Below are positions 31,027-40,714 of a DNA stretch of 64,000 nt, in pieces (within the stretch, counting starts at the first letter, position 1; each line of letters begins with the position of its first letter). The position numbers and the translations under genes were made by a program. The DNA lies in contig JANINS010000004.1 in assembly GCA_024508725.1 (NCBI GenBank), positions 948,163 through 1,012,162 of the forward strand, given 5' to 3'. The notes under the pieces are model-generated. The model was not told where the DNA came from and did not search any database. It was given only the letters and a program-made list of their open reading frames with translations. This DNA is from Chitinophagaceae bacterium (GTDB lineage: Bacteria > Bacteroidota > Bacteroidia > Chitinophagales > Chitinophagaceae).

Positions 31027-31940
31027 AGCCCCTGAGTTTTGTCATAATCACTTATAACCGTCCGGATGATGCTTTGGAATTGCTGCAAAACATCAGCACA
31101 CTTAACGAAGCAAAAGAATTGCTGCAGGATGTGATTGTAGTGAACAATGCATCAACGTCAGACTATTCTGCCGTACAACAATATGCTGCAACCCATACTG
31201 AGCTGCCCTTTCAATACATTGATGCACCGTCAAACTTAGGTGTCACGAAAGGCCGGAATTTCGCCCTGCAGTTTGCCAAAGGTGAGATCATTATTTTCTT
31301 AGACGATGATGCAGTGCTGCAAAACAAAGATGCTTTACAGAATGTAGTAAGATCATTCACCACAACAGGCATCGACAACAAACCGATCGGTATCGTTTCT
31401 TTTAAAGTGTTGTATTATGATACGCTGGATATGCAGGTGAATGGATTGCCGCATAAAATGTACAAACAGTACAAAGACAAACAGGAATTCTTTACTTATT
31501 ATTTCGCAGGAGGTGCTCATGCCATTAGAAGAAATATCCTGGAGGAAGTAGGTAATTTACCGGAGGAATTCTTCTACGGAATGGAAGAATACGATCTCAG
31601 CTATCGCATTTTAGAAAAAGGTTATTGCATCAAATACGATGCTTCGATCGTGATGCTGCACAAAGAATCTCCTCTTGGCAGAAAAACTAAAGCCGATAAA
31701 CTCAGGATGATGTGGGTGAACAAAGCTAAAGTGGCTTACAGGTATTTACCTACCATGTACTATTGCTCAACAGCTATCATGTGGTCATTTCAGTTTCTGA
31801 AGGAAACAAAATTCAATCTCAAAGGCTATATCGAAGGTTGGAAACAGATCTTCGCCATTCCCAAAAAAGAAAAAAGAACACCACTCTCCAGGGAAACAAT
31901 GTTGTATTTAGAAAAAGTGCAGGCAAGGCTTTGGTATTGA
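31023..31940 (+). CDS. family 2 glycosyltransferase (rhamnosyltransferase-like)
   Basis: 305 aa. SFVIITYNRPDDALELLQNI at the N-terminus, a LDDDA metal motif near 90, then GGAHAIRRNILEEVGNLPEEFFYGMEEYDLSYRIL with the catalytic EEYD. Resembles WbbL-like enzymes. GTG start inside the previous stop (GTGA). Lacks membrane helices; probably associates peripherally. Confidence 0.88.
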   Translation: MKPLSFVIITYNRPDDALELLQNISTLNEAKELLQDVIVVNNASTSDYSAVQQYAATHTELPFQYIDAPSNLGVTKGRNFALQFAKGEIIIFLDDDAVLQNKDALQNVVRSFTTTGIDNKPIGIVSFKVLYYDTLDMQVNGLPHKMYKQYKDKQEFFTYYFAGGAHAIRRNILEEVGNLPEEFFYGMEEYDLSYRILEKGYCIKYDASIVMLHKESPLGRKTKADKLRMMWVNKAKVAYRYLPTMYYCSTAIMWSFQFLKETKFNLKGYIEGWKQIFAIPKKEKRTPLSRETMLYLEKVQARLWY

Positions 31941-32028
31941 AAATGCGAATTAATAATTATGAATTAGTAATTAATAATTCGTGGCTAATCAAGTATTAAT
32001 TTTTCATTTTTAATTATTAATTACTAGG

Positions 32029-32757
32029 CTACTCCACCACAAATGCCACCTGGTAAAAATTGTTCACCGCAGCGATTGGTTTCATCTTCACATAAAATGC
32101 GTCAGTAAAAATTCTGAAAGCCTGGTACTCATGATTGGCTACATTGAACTCATCAAAGAAAATGATATCGCCTTTCGTTAAGTATGGATGCAGTTGCGAC
32201 AATACGAAAATTGTTGATGAGAAAAGATCAGCATCCATATGTATCACCTTGGGTTTGGTTTTCAGCTCTGCTTCATGCTGCTGAATAAAACCATGAACCG
32301 TATCCTGGAAAATACCTTTGTAAAAGCCGGCTCTTTTATCGTCAATATCCGGCAAGGAAGCACTCATATCACCTTTCTTAAAATGTCTTCCCCAATCTTC
32401 CGGTAAACCTTCAAATGTATCAAAACCAAAGAATGCAGAACCGGTGTTTGTGTTCTTTGCCAGCCACCATTTGAATGAATGTGCTGCAGCTACACCAAAC
32501 TCCATATACATTATCTCTTTTGTATCAAGTTGATAATGTTTTGCAACAGTGTCATACAATTGATATCGTTTGTTGTAATCTCTTTTGCGGGAATAAAAAT
32601 CATTCAGTAGCAGATCATTCTTGTGCTCACTGATCCAGCTTCGCATCTTATTAAAATTCGATACGAACTGGAAACTATGATTCAACGGAGAAAATATCCG
32701 GAGCACGCCGGTGTACAGAATAAAATCTTTCAAAAACCTGATCGTACTGAGCTTCAT
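32029..32757 (-). CDS. TylF/MycF-type class I methyltransferase
   Basis: 242 aa. YMEFGVAAAHSFKWW is the SAM-binding motif I, FFGFDTFEGLPEDWG the conserved DTF(E/D)GLP segment, and KVIHMDADLFSSTIFVL with IIFFDEFN the metal-site region. Family members O-methylate sugars, for example in macrolides; beside three glycosyltransferases it probably methylates a surface sugar. Divergently oriented from the glycosyltransferase operon. Confidence 0.85.
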   Translation of the reverse strand: MKLSTIRFLKDFILYTGVLRIFSPLNHSFQFVSNFNKMRSWISEHKNDLLLNDFYSRKRDYNKRYQLYDTVAKHYQLDTKEIMYMEFGVAAAHSFKWWLAKNTNTGSAFFGFDTFEGLPEDWGRHFKKGDMSASLPDIDDKRAGFYKGIFQDTVHGFIQQHEAELKTKPKVIHMDADLFSSTIFVLSQLHPYLTKGDIIFFDEFNVANHEYQAFRIFTDAFYVKMKPIAAVNNFYQVAFVVE

Positions 32758-32798
32758 GGAGGCTGGTTAAATGCCGCCAAAAATACAGCAAAGCATCG

Positions 32799-33578
32799 TC
32801 AGCCCTGCAACAGCTTTAAAAAAAGGTTCAGTCCTTCTTTTTTATCTGCTGTAAGATCATAACTTATGTTTTCTGTATAATATTTTTTCAGATCATAATG
32901 CTCATATGGATTTTCCTTCACCACTTCATCGATCATTCCCAAACCAAGTGCATTCGCCTGGTTGAATTTATTCATAAATTCCTTATCCAGGTTCTTATTG
33001 GCTATCCATGCTGCAAATACAAAAGGCAGATTCGTCATCTTTTTCCATGCAGAAGCAAGATCATAGTTATAAGCAGAAACCTTGCGTTGCTGTAAAGCCC
33101 TGTCTCCTATTACAACACCTGCAGTAGTGCCAGTAATCAGTTTTTGAAATTCATCTGCTTCTTCAAGTCCTCTCCTTTGGAGAGGATTTAGGTGAGGTCT
33201 TGCATCTTCCAGCTTTGGCGACACTTTCCAGAAATCTCTCATCAACACCTTGGCAAGATTTACCGAAGTACGACTTTGATAATCTAGCAAAACAGTTTCA
33301 ACTTGCTCAATCGGTACTTCGCTGAACAAACTCACAGATGCCACTTCTCCTTCTGCCCCAATACAATAATCCGAAACGATAAAATGTTGCTTCATCCTGG
33401 GAATGATCGCAACTGGCACCAGACCAACGTCGATCTCATCGTTCAGCAGCATATCAGCCACTTTCGACGGGTATCCTTCGATCAAGTCTATCTCATCCAT
33501 CAAAGACGACCGCTTAACACCATACACCAGCGGCTTCGTATTCAAATAACTTACTGCACCAACTCTAATCTTGTTCAA
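32799..33578 (-). CDS. mqnA: chorismate dehydratase MqnA (futalosine menaquinone pathway)
   Basis: About 260 aa. It converts chorismate to 3-[(1-carboxyvinyl)oxy]benzoate. The periplasmic-binding-like fold starts NKIRVGAVSYLNTKPLVYG and continues LNDEIDVGLVPVAIIPR and SRTSVNLAKVLMRDFW. I choose the TTG start at 33578: a -7-like TTTCTTTG (33605-33598, minus strand) sits 20 bp upstream, so the in-frame ATG at 33689 would lie ahead of the promoter, and the extra N-terminal residues do not match the family. Confidence 0.87.
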   Translation of the reverse strand: MNKIRVGAVSYLNTKPLVYGVKRSSLMDEIDLIEGYPSKVADMLLNDEIDVGLVPVAIIPRMKQHFIVSDYCIGAEGEVASVSLFSEVPIEQVETVLLDYQSRTSVNLAKVLMRDFWKVSPKLEDARPHLNPLQRRGLEEADEFQKLITGTTAGVVIGDRALQQRKVSAYNYDLASAWKKMTNLPFVFAAWIANKNLDKEFMNKFNQANALGLGMIDEVVKENPYEHYDLKKYYTENISYDLTADKKEGLNLFLKLLQG

Positions 33579-33597
33579 TTCGTTTAATTTTGCGGGG

Positions 33598-33605
33598 CAA
33601 AGAAA
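33598..33605 (-). promoter_or_regulatory. -7 promoter element of mqnA
   Basis: TTTCTTTG on the minus strand, 7 of 8 matches to TAnnTTTG. It helps decide the mqnA start; no convincing -33 element seen. Confidence 0.35.
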
Positions 33606-33779
33606 ATATTTTTTTAGGGAACCGGCATCATGACAACTATCAGCTTCCGTTGTGTCACTCACTTGTACTTTTAGTCCTTTGTTCAGCAATGCTTCTTCAG
33701 TTGAAGTGTGCGACGCAACTTAAGCACAATAGTAGTACCAAAGCTGGCTAACTAAAAATAACAAACCACAACTGCATCA

Positions 33780-35126
33780 ATGGAACTCAACAGCCTCACT
33801 GCTATCTCTCCAATTGACGGACGTTATCGTAAACAGCTTTCTCACCTTGACGAATATTTCTCAGAATATGCTTTAATGAAGTACCGGGTATTGGTTGAAG
33901 TGGAATATTTCATTTTCCTGTCGGGGAAGAAGTTCTTTAAGCTTGATGCAAAATCAAAACAACAATTAAGAGCAGTAGCGGCAAATTTTTCTTTGGAAGA
34001 TGCACAGCAGATCAAACAGATCGAAGCCACTACCAATCATGATGTAAAAGCAGTTGAATACTTTTTAAAACAACAACTCGATAAACTAGGGGTTACCGAT
34101 GCAAAAGAATGGGTGCATTTTGGTTTGACATCGCAAGACATCAACAACACGGCAATTCCATTAAGCTGGAAACACTGCATGGAGCATGAATGGTTACCGG
34201 GTTTGATCAATTTGCAAAATCAACTGCATGATCTTGCTGTTAGCTGGAAGAATATTTCTATGCTGGCCCGAACTCACGGACAACCGGCATCTCCTACTAC
34301 ACTTGGCAAAGAGATCATGGTGTTCGTCGAACGCTTGGAAAGCCAGGTGCAATTGTTCTCTTATGTTCCGTACTCGGCAAAGTTCGGTGGCGCCACAGGA
34401 AACTTTAATGCACACAATATTGCTTTTGGCAATAAAGACTGGGTGAAGTTAGGGAACGAATTTGTAGAGCAGGTGTTGGGCTTGCAACGTCAGCAGTTCA
34501 CTACGCAGATTGAACATTACGACAATCTTGCTGCACATTTCGATACCATCAAACGCATCAACAATGTTCTCATTGATCTTTGTCGTGATGTTTGGACATA
34601 CATCAGCATGGATTACTTCAAACAAAAAGTGAAGAAAGGAGAAGTTGGTTCATCGGCAATGCCACATAAAGTAAACCCGATCGATTTTGAAAATGCAGAA
34701 GGAAATCTTGGAATCGCTAATGCTTTGCTGGAACATCTAGCAGCCAAACTTCCCATCAGTCGTTTGCAAAGAGATCTCACTGACTCAACTGTGCTTCGCA
34801 ACATTGGTGTTCCGATAGCTCATACCATTCTTGCTTTTCGTTCTATTGAAAAAGGATTGAATAAACTGGTGCTCAACGAACAAAAGATCAAAGCGGATCT
34901 TGAAAACAATTGGGCTGTTGTTGCAGAAGCGATTCAAACAGTTCTCAGGAGAGAAAATTATCCGAATCCATATGAAGCATTGAAAGAATTAACGAGGGGA
35001 AATCACCAGATAGATAAAACAGTTATCCATAAATTTATCGATACATTAAAAGTAAACGCCGCTGTAAAAAAAGAGTTGAAGAAGATCACCCCTTCTAATT
35101 ATATCGGCATCACTCCAAAATACTAA
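33780..35126 (+). CDS. purB: adenylosuccinate lyase
   Basis: 448 aa, standard length. Acts twice in purine synthesis (SAICAR to AICAR, adenylosuccinate to AMP), both with fumarate release. Fumarase/aspartase superfamily motifs: TNHDVKAVEYFL, HFGLTSQDINNTA, ARTHGQPASPTTLGKE with the general acid His, and the flexible signature loop GSSAMPHKVNPIDFENAEGN. Followed 3 nt later by the ROK kinase gene on the same strand. Confidence 0.96.
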   Translation: MELNSLTAISPIDGRYRKQLSHLDEYFSEYALMKYRVLVEVEYFIFLSGKKFFKLDAKSKQQLRAVAANFSLEDAQQIKQIEATTNHDVKAVEYFLKQQLDKLGVTDAKEWVHFGLTSQDINNTAIPLSWKHCMEHEWLPGLINLQNQLHDLAVSWKNISMLARTHGQPASPTTLGKEIMVFVERLESQVQLFSYVPYSAKFGGATGNFNAHNIAFGNKDWVKLGNEFVEQVLGLQRQQFTTQIEHYDNLAAHFDTIKRINNVLIDLCRDVWTYISMDYFKQKVKKGEVGSSAMPHKVNPIDFENAEGNLGIANALLEHLAAKLPISRLQRDLTDSTVLRNIGVPIAHTILAFRSIEKGLNKLVLNEQKIKADLENNWAVVAEAIQTVLRRENYPNPYEALKELTRGNHQIDKTVIHKFIDTLKVNAAVKKELKKITPSNYIGITPKY

Positions 35127-35129
35127 CGA

Positions 35130-36098
35130 ATGGCTCAGCTCAATCCAATGGAACTCGCAATAGGTGTAGATATCGGTGGCACGAATACCAAGTATGGCAT
35201 CGTAAATCACAGAGGAGAGATATTAGAACAAGGCAGTTTGCGAACTGATGATCATGAAACACCGGAAGGTTTTGTAGAAGCTTTACACGGTGCCCTTGTT
35301 CCGATCATGGAGCAGCAGCATGAATACAAGATCAAAGGTGTTGGGATTGGTGCACCAAACGGTAATTTTTATACAGGAACAATTGAATATGCACCCAATC
35401 TTCGCTGGAAAGGTGTTGTGCCTTTGGCAAAAATGGTATCAGAAAAATTCTGGGTGCCTTGTGTACTAACCAATGATGCGAATGCAGCTGCAGTTGGAGA
35501 AATGATGTATGGTGCAGCAAGAGGAATGAGAGATTTTATCATGATCACTTTGGGAACTGGTGTTGGTAGTGGCATTGTAGCTAACGGACAACTCATTTAT
35601 GGTCATGATGGATTTGCTGGTGAACTTGGACATACGATCATTCGTCCGGGAGGCAGACCACATTGGAGTACATCATTGGTTGGATCGCTTGAGGCTTATT
35701 GTTCTGCAACAGGCATTGTGTTGACTGCAAAAGAATTACTGGAACAAACCAACGATGAAAGTTTAATGCGTCGTTACAAACCTGAGGAGATCACATCAAA
35801 AGTTGTGTATGATTGTGCAGTACAAGGTGATGCACTAGCTAAGGAAACGTATCGATTTACTGGTCAGATATTGGGAGAATCGTTGGCAAACTTTATTATG
35901 TTCTCTTCACCTGAAGCGATCATATTGTTTGGAGGAGTGATCAAAGCCGGTGAACTGATCATGCAACCAACTAAAGAACACATGGAAAAAAACCTGCTAC
36001 CGATATTTCAGAATAAGATCAAGTTGGTGTTCTCTGAATTAAGAGAAGCCGATGCAGCCATATTAGGTGCATCGGCTTTGGTGTGGGAACTTAAATAG
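35130..36098 (+). CDS. ROK-family sugar kinase without the zinc motif
   Basis: 322 aa. ATP-binding AIGVDIGGTNTKYGIV at 10-25, LTNDANAAAVGEMMYG with the catalytic Asp, and GTGVGSGIV. The usual ROK zinc site GHxxxxxxxxxCxCGxxGCxE is altered: here it reads GHTIIRPGGRPHWSTSLVGSLEAYCS, keeping the His but losing the CxCGxxGC cysteines. It probably phosphorylates glucose or a related hexose; loss of zinc ligands occurs in some ROK subgroups. Possibly co-transcribed with purB (3-nt gap). Confidence 0.85.
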   Translation: MAQLNPMELAIGVDIGGTNTKYGIVNHRGEILEQGSLRTDDHETPEGFVEALHGALVPIMEQQHEYKIKGVGIGAPNGNFYTGTIEYAPNLRWKGVVPLAKMVSEKFWVPCVLTNDANAAAVGEMMYGAARGMRDFIMITLGTGVGSGIVANGQLIYGHDGFAGELGHTIIRPGGRPHWSTSLVGSLEAYCSATGIVLTAKELLEQTNDESLMRRYKPEEITSKVVYDCAVQGDALAKETYRFTGQILGESLANFIMFSSPEAIILFGGVIKAGELIMQPTKEHMEKNLLPIFQNKIKLVFSELREADAAILGASALVWELK

Positions 36099-36111
36099 AA
36101 AGAAAAAATCC

Positions 36112-36627
36112 TTACTTGAGCTTTAATACCGGTTTCAACATATAATTTCCATTTCCTGTTTGGTGTACTGACAATGCAGCATCAAAATCAACTGTCAATT
36201 CATCTGATCCTTCCTGTAAGTTCCTGCCTACCTTGAGCTTTAATCCAGTCTCAGAGCCGCTGGGAATTGTCAGTGGATACACCACATTTCCAATCTTTAT
36301 ACTATTGTTCGTTCCCAATACAAACCTTATTTCTCCTAAAAAATTTCCGGGGATAGTTCCTGAAGCGAGCAGTGTATCAACCCCATTCTGCAAGTTCAAC
36401 AAGTTGTAAATGCCCGAATTCGTTGGCAACACTGCCCACTCAGAAGAATCTTTATAGTTAACTCTAACCTCTCTTATATCTACATTAACTTCCTGAGCAT
36501 TATAGGGATTATCAGTCAAACGCACCTTTAAACTAGTGCCTGTTGAAGCTGACTCAGACTTTGTACAGGCATAGAAGATGCCCATAAAGGTGAGTGTTAG
36601 CAATGCGAACAGTACGGTGGTTTTCAT
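36112..36627 (-). CDS. DUF4382 lipoprotein
   Basis: 171 aa with SpII signal (lipobox GIFYAC, Cys about 21). The mature part, LKVRLTDNPYNAQEVNVDIREVRVNYKDSSEWAVL..GIYNLLNLQNGVDTLLASGTIPGNFLGEIRFVLGTNNSI, matches DUF4382, a transthyretin-like beta-sandwich common in Bacteroidota lipoproteins. Likely outer-membrane anchored. Possible promoter TTGG-N19-TATATTTC at 36682-36654. Confidence 0.82.
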   Translation of the reverse strand: MKTTVLFALLTLTFMGIFYACTKSESASTGTSLKVRLTDNPYNAQEVNVDIREVRVNYKDSSEWAVLPTNSGIYNLLNLQNGVDTLLASGTIPGNFLGEIRFVLGTNNSIKIGNVVYPLTIPSGSETGLKLKVGRNLQEGSDELTVDFDAALSVHQTGNGNYMLKPVLKLK

Positions 36628-36653
36628 GATATTGGTTTTTCAATCCTTTTTCT

Positions 36654-36682
36654 GAAATATAGTTTATAAAAAACTGTGCCAA
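36654..36682 (-). promoter_or_regulatory. Bacteroidota-type promoter
   Basis: On the minus strand, TTGG (36682-36679), a 19-nt spacer and TATATTTC (36661-36654), 27 bp before the DUF4382 start. Confidence 0.4.
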
Positions 36683-36771
36683 CGGATTAAACCAATGTGA
36701 AAGAAATTTTTTGAGTTGATGATGAGCAGATTACAATGTGGCAGCGGCTTTCAGCAGATTGTTGAGCGGCA

Positions 36772-37734
36772 TTAATGTTTTGTAGTGATCATGAAAACTG
36801 CAGGAACCGGTCGCTGACCTTCTTTATCTGATGGCTTTATTGTTTCTTTTCCATTTACTAATAAACATGAGCTGCCACCGCCATCTAAGTTCAGGGCTTC
36901 AACACAACCCAGGTCTTTTAATATTTGAGCTTCCTGTGTTAAGGTAGCTCCGAGAGCCAGGTTAGGAAAACGTCCCTGCACAACCAGAATGATGAGCTTG
37001 TTATCTTTTGTATAACCCATTGCGGTTCGTGGATGTTTATCGTTGATGGCTTTACCACCGAATTTATGTTCTTCGTTGTTGGTGATCTTTATCTCGCCAT
37101 TTTGCAAAAGGACAGGCCCACCTCCTACTACAGTTTTCATTTTCCAGGGCGAGAAATTATCGATTGGTCCTAAATCCGCAACTAATGTTGTCTTCTTATC
37201 CTGAAAGTAATTTCCATACCTTGATGTTAGAGGAAGTTGTGATGCATAAACCTTTCCTTTCAGGCTATCAGTATCTAACCATGCAACATCAGCTTTGCGA
37301 CGTTTGCTGATGCCGATTGCACTGGGAAAAACAGGTATCTGAATAACTGAACTATCTGCCTTTTTTTGGGTAATTGATTTGATATTATAGGCTACTAACT
37401 TTCCATTTTTTACAACTGCATTCAGACTTCTGTTTGTTTGAAAAGAAAAGAAAGTGCAGTTAACCACGAGAAGTGGATGATTGTTTTTTTGATAAAACTG
37501 ATCTGGCGTAAACCTTCTATTATTGGTTGTATCTGCTGTAAAGTTGAGTTTCTTGTCTTTAAGATCAGCAATAACATAGTATGCAATGTTTGGCTTGCCA
37601 TCATACATACTATCATTGGTCATGTACACATGAACTGAAGAAGGTAAAGGCTGAAAAAGTGAATCAACATTATTCCACTTTAACTGTGCCGTGGCGGAAA
37701 CACTCAATAAACAGAATAAGGTTAGCAGTTTCAT
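36772..37734 (-). CDS. phosphodiester glycosidase family protein (NAGPA-like)
   Basis: 320 aa with a signal peptide (to about 16). The NAGPA/DUF2233 domain contains LLVVNCTFFSFQTNRSLNAVVKNGKLVAYN, ADLGPIDNFSPWKMKTVVGGGPVLLQNGEI, HPRTAMGYTKDNKLIILVVQGR and ALNLDGGGSSCLLVNGK, all family hallmarks. The domain cleaves phosphodiester-linked sugars in lysosomal targeting; in bacteria the substrate is probably a cell-surface glycopolymer. Periplasmic or exported. Confidence 0.86.
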   Translation of the reverse strand: MKLLTLFCLLSVSATAQLKWNNVDSLFQPLPSSVHVYMTNDSMYDGKPNIAYYVIADLKDKKLNFTADTTNNRRFTPDQFYQKNNHPLLVVNCTFFSFQTNRSLNAVVKNGKLVAYNIKSITQKKADSSVIQIPVFPSAIGISKRRKADVAWLDTDSLKGKVYASQLPLTSRYGNYFQDKKTTLVADLGPIDNFSPWKMKTVVGGGPVLLQNGEIKITNNEEHKFGGKAINDKHPRTAMGYTKDNKLIILVVQGRFPNLALGATLTQEAQILKDLGCVEALNLDGGGSSCLLVNGKETIKPSDKEGQRPVPAVFMITTKH

Positions 37735-37857
37735 GTTATCGTTTCTAGCACTCTGATCGTCCCGATCTGACTGTTATAAGTGGCATAGCTTATTGTTAAA
37801 TCGTAAATTTCTCAAATATCATCATCACACCGAAACTGTCAGATGATGTAAAGAAAA

Positions 37858-37876
37858 TCCCGCTATTAAAGCGGGA
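37858..37876 (-). terminator. terminator of lipA
   Basis: TCCCGCT/AGCGGGA stem just after the lipA stop on the minus strand, followed by TTTTCTTT. Confidence 0.65.
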
Positions 37877-37881
37877 AAATA

Positions 37882-38814
37882 TTATTGAATAATCATTTCT
37901 TTTTCTTGCATCCATTTGTTTCTTCCATAACCGGCGATCACATGTTTTTCACTGTGATAAGAAGAACGTACCAACGGTCCGCTTTCAACATAATCGAAAC
38001 CTAAGTTGTAACCGATCTCTCTTAACTCGGCAAATTCATCAGGATGCACAAAACGATGAACAGGTAAGTGCTTTCGTGTTGGCTGAAGATATTGTCCTAA
38101 AGTGAGTACATCAAGGTTTGATCCTCTCAGATCTTCCATTGCCTGTATCACTTCCTCTTTTGTTTCGCCCAGACCTAACATAATGCCCGACTTGGTTCTC
38201 ATACCGCCATCTTTCAGCACTTTCAATACTTCAAGACTTCTCCTGTATTTCGCCTGGATACGAACCTGGCGAGTGAGTCTTTCAACCGTTTCCATGTTGT
38301 GGCTCACAACCTCTGGAGCAGCATCAATGATACGTTGAATGTTTTCAATATCACCTTTAAAGTCTGGGATCAAAGTTTCCAAAGTAGTGTCAGGGTTTAA
38401 CGCTTTGACTGCTTTAATGGTATTGTACCAGATGATGGAGCCACCGTCTTTGATCTCATCACGGTCAACTGAGGTTATCACAGCATGTTTCACCTTCATC
38501 AGGTGAATGGCTTCTGCTACTCTTTGTGGTTCGTCCCAATCCACCGGATCAGGCTTACCGGTAGCCACTGCACAAAAGCCGCAGCTTCTTGTACAAACAT
38601 TACCAAGTATCATGAAAGTGGCAGTGCCTTCACCCCAACATTCTCCCATGTTCGGACAATTTCCACTTTCGCAGATGGTGTGAAGTTTATGCGTATCCAC
38701 CAAACCTCTTACATGTTTATAGCTTTCACCTATTGGCAACTTAACACGTAACCAGGATGGTTTCTTTGGCTTTTCTGCTACTGAGGGGGTTAAAACCGGT
38801 AGTTCCTGCATCAT
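37882..38814 (-). CDS. lipA: lipoyl synthase
   Basis: 310 aa from [11 protein letters not shown]; an upstream Met (38859) adds 15 unlikely residues. A radical-SAM enzyme that inserts two sulfurs into octanoyl domains. Auxiliary cluster [12 protein letters not shown] and radical-SAM cluster CTRSCGFC are intact, followed by [15 protein letters not shown] and the C-terminal [10 protein letters not shown] with the conserved RSSY Ser that ligates the auxiliary cluster. A -7 element TAAATTTG lies at 38914-38907, giving a leader of about 90 nt with partial inverted repeats of GTTCAC/GTGAAC. Confidence 0.96.
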   Translation of the reverse strand: MMQELPVLTPSVAEKPKKPSWLRVKLPIGESYKHVRGLVDTHKLHTICESGNCPNMGECWGEGTATFMILGNVCTRSCGFCAVATGKPDPVDWDEPQRVAEAIHLMKVKHAVITSVDRDEIKDGGSIIWYNTIKAVKALNPDTTLETLIPDFKGDIENIQRIIDAAPEVVSHNMETVERLTRQVRIQAKYRRSLEVLKVLKDGGMRTKSGIMLGLGETKEEVIQAMEDLRGSNLDVLTLGQYLQPTRKHLPVHRFVHPDEFAELREIGYNLGFDYVESGPLVRSSYHSEKHVIAGYGRNKWMQEKEMIIQ

Positions 38815-38906
38815 TTCTGAGTTTGCGAGTTCAAAGTTCCAAAGTTCACAAGTTGTCATTCACCCGTGAACTTGTAAACCAGTAAACTTGTGAGCTTTCC
38901 AGGCGG

Positions 38907-38914
38907 CAAATTTA
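38907..38914 (-). promoter_or_regulatory. -7 promoter element of lipA
   Basis: TAAATTTG on the minus strand, an exact TAnnTTTG match. It abuts the stop codon of the gene upstream. Confidence 0.45.
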
Positions 38915-38916
38915 TC

Positions 38917-39720
38917 TTACTTTCTTCTGCCAAATGTCAATGCAACGTAAGCGTTGAAAAAGAAACGTTTCTCTTTATTATCAACCATCTGCGGCATTTT
39001 TTTAGAGTAGAACTCTGCATTTAAACCGATCTCGATGGCTGAAAGTAATTCGTTATAACGACCATAATCGAAACGCAATGCACTACGAACATGTGCACCG
39101 GGAACGAACTGCAGATCTTTCCATCCTTTGCCAAAACCTGAAGAGCCCTGGATCACAGAAGGATCCAGAAACAGTGTTCTCGTAGTATCGCTGTAACGGA
39201 TGTCTCTGAATTGATTGGTTGCAGGATCTTTGATCTCGATGTAATAAGGTTTAAGCAATCCTGCACTAAAACCACCTCCGTAAATAAGTGAAACAGCTAC
39301 ACCATTCTTATTATTCTTACTGCCAAGTGTGAGTTGCTGGCCAAAACCGAGTTTGGCATAATAAAAATTGTTGATCTTTCCGTAAACGAATGGGTTATTA
39401 GAGATAAAAGGATTAGAAGCAAGTTTGCTGAGTTTTTCCTCTTTCGCATGTTTTCTTTCACCCAATTCTAACCAGTAAAGATTGGTTCTGCGAATGGTTT
39501 TCATTCTACCGAGTTCAATGAAACCTCCATAACCATCTGTACTGAGTTTGATGCCAAATGCAGTTTGACGAGCAAAGACGATCTCACCTTCTGCAGCTCT
39601 TTTCTGCAATTCTTTCACACGAGCTTTGCGTTCTGCTTTTCTATCGGCTCTGGTATCTGGTTTTTGAGCAAATAATATTATTGGAGCTAAAATGATAATC
39701 AGTAAGATGATCTTCTTCAC
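38917..39720 (-). CDS. exported protein of unknown function
   Basis: 267 aa with a signal peptide (IILLIIILAPIILFAQ). A highly basic stretch (DTRADRKAERKARVKELQKRAAEGE, about 20-45) precedes beta-rich sequence with TAFGIKLSTDGYGGFIELGRM, KLGFGQQLTLGSKNNKNGVAVSLIYGGGFSAGL and a terminal FNAYVALTFGRRK, suggesting a small outer-membrane barrel. Family not recognised beyond that. Confidence 0.65.
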   Translation of the reverse strand: MKKIILLIIILAPIILFAQKPDTRADRKAERKARVKELQKRAAEGEIVFARQTAFGIKLSTDGYGGFIELGRMKTIRRTNLYWLELGERKHAKEEKLSKLASNPFISNNPFVYGKINNFYYAKLGFGQQLTLGSKNNKNGVAVSLIYGGGFSAGLLKPYYIEIKDPATNQFRDIRYSDTTRTLFLDPSVIQGSSGFGKGWKDLQFVPGAHVRSALRFDYGRYNELLSAIEIGLNAEFYSKKMPQMVDNKEKRFFFNAYVALTFGRRK

Positions 39721-39827
39721 TTAGTTAAATTTGTCGGGTAAATTTATATAAATATCTGATGTAAGATATCTGATAGCCGATTTTTGAATGATGACTATAC
39801 ATTTTATGATTATTTTCAAACATAGTC

Positions 39828-40235
39828 ATGACAAGACAAGAACTTGAAAACCGAACTAAGCAATTTCATCTAAATGTGATTAAACTTTGTACAATGCTTC
39901 CAAAGCACATTTCTTTTAATGAAGTTGCCAGACAATTAATTCGTTCAGCAGGTTCTGTCGCTGCCAATTATCGAGCTTCAAAAAGAGCTAAATCAAAAGC
40001 AGATTTCATTTATAAAATAGAAGTAGTATTGGAGGAAGCAGACGAGAGTCACTACTGGCTTACGATAGTTAAAGATGCACATATTTCAACGGACGCACTA
40101 GTAGATGAACTTATTAAAGAATCTAATGAATTGACAGCGATATTTGCTGCTACATCCAAAACCTCTAAGACAAAAAGAAACAATCCTGGTAATACAAATC
40201 AGAAATCAACAAATCAGAAATCAGAAATATTATGA
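39828..40235 (+). CDS. four-helix bundle protein (S23/IVS type)
   Basis: 135 aa. Matches the family first found in intervening sequences of 23S rRNA genes: LENRTKQFHLNVIKLCTMLP, VARQLIRSAGSVAANYRASKRAKSKADFIYKIEVVLEEADESHYWL and LIKESNELTAIFAATSKT. Function unknown; in Bacteroidota it occurs as a stand-alone gene, as here, not inside rRNA. Its stop overlaps the start of the OsmC gene by 4 nt. Confidence 0.85.
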   Translation: MTRQELENRTKQFHLNVIKLCTMLPKHISFNEVARQLIRSAGSVAANYRASKRAKSKADFIYKIEVVLEEADESHYWLTIVKDAHISTDALVDELIKESNELTAIFAATSKTSKTKRNNPGNTNQKSTNQKSEIL

Positions 40236-40639
40236 CCTGTGAAGTAATTTATAAAGGTGATTTGCGAACAGAAATGAAGCATCTTCAAAGCGGAACTGTG
40301 ATTGAAACAGATGCTCCTACAGATAACATGGGTAAAGGCGAAAGATTTTCTCCTACTGACCTGATGGCTTCTTCTCTTGGAAGCTGCATGATCACTACTA
40401 TGGCTATTCGTGCTGCTGATATGAAACTGAACTTTGATGGAACGAGAATAGAAATGGTAAAGATCATGAGCACTGATGCTCCAAGAAGAGTGGCTGCAAT
40501 AAAAGCTGATCTTTATTTCACTGAGAATTTTTCGGCTACTGATGAACAGAAAGAACAATTGTTGAGAATTGCAAGAAATTGCCCGGTAGAGAAAAGTTTA
40601 CATCCTGATATTAAGTTGGACGTGAACTTTCATTGGTAA
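40232..40639 (+). CDS. OsmC-family protein
   Basis: 135 aa. LQSGTVIETDAPTDNMGKGERFSPTDLMASSLGSCMITTMAIRAADM carries the first conserved cysteine and IARNCPVEKSLHPDIKL the second, the pair that reduces organic hydroperoxides in OsmC/Ohr proteins. This is the YhfA-like subgroup by length and spacing. Coupled to the four-helix bundle gene by an ATGA overlap. Confidence 0.9.
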   Translation: MTCEVIYKGDLRTEMKHLQSGTVIETDAPTDNMGKGERFSPTDLMASSLGSCMITTMAIRAADMKLNFDGTRIEMVKIMSTDAPRRVAAIKADLYFTENFSATDEQKEQLLRIARNCPVEKSLHPDIKLDVNFHW

Positions 40640-40714
40640 TAGTTAATAAGCCGATGTGGCAATCAACAAATGTGCTGATGCAGGAATTGGCTAATTGGCA
40701 TATTATCAAATTGG

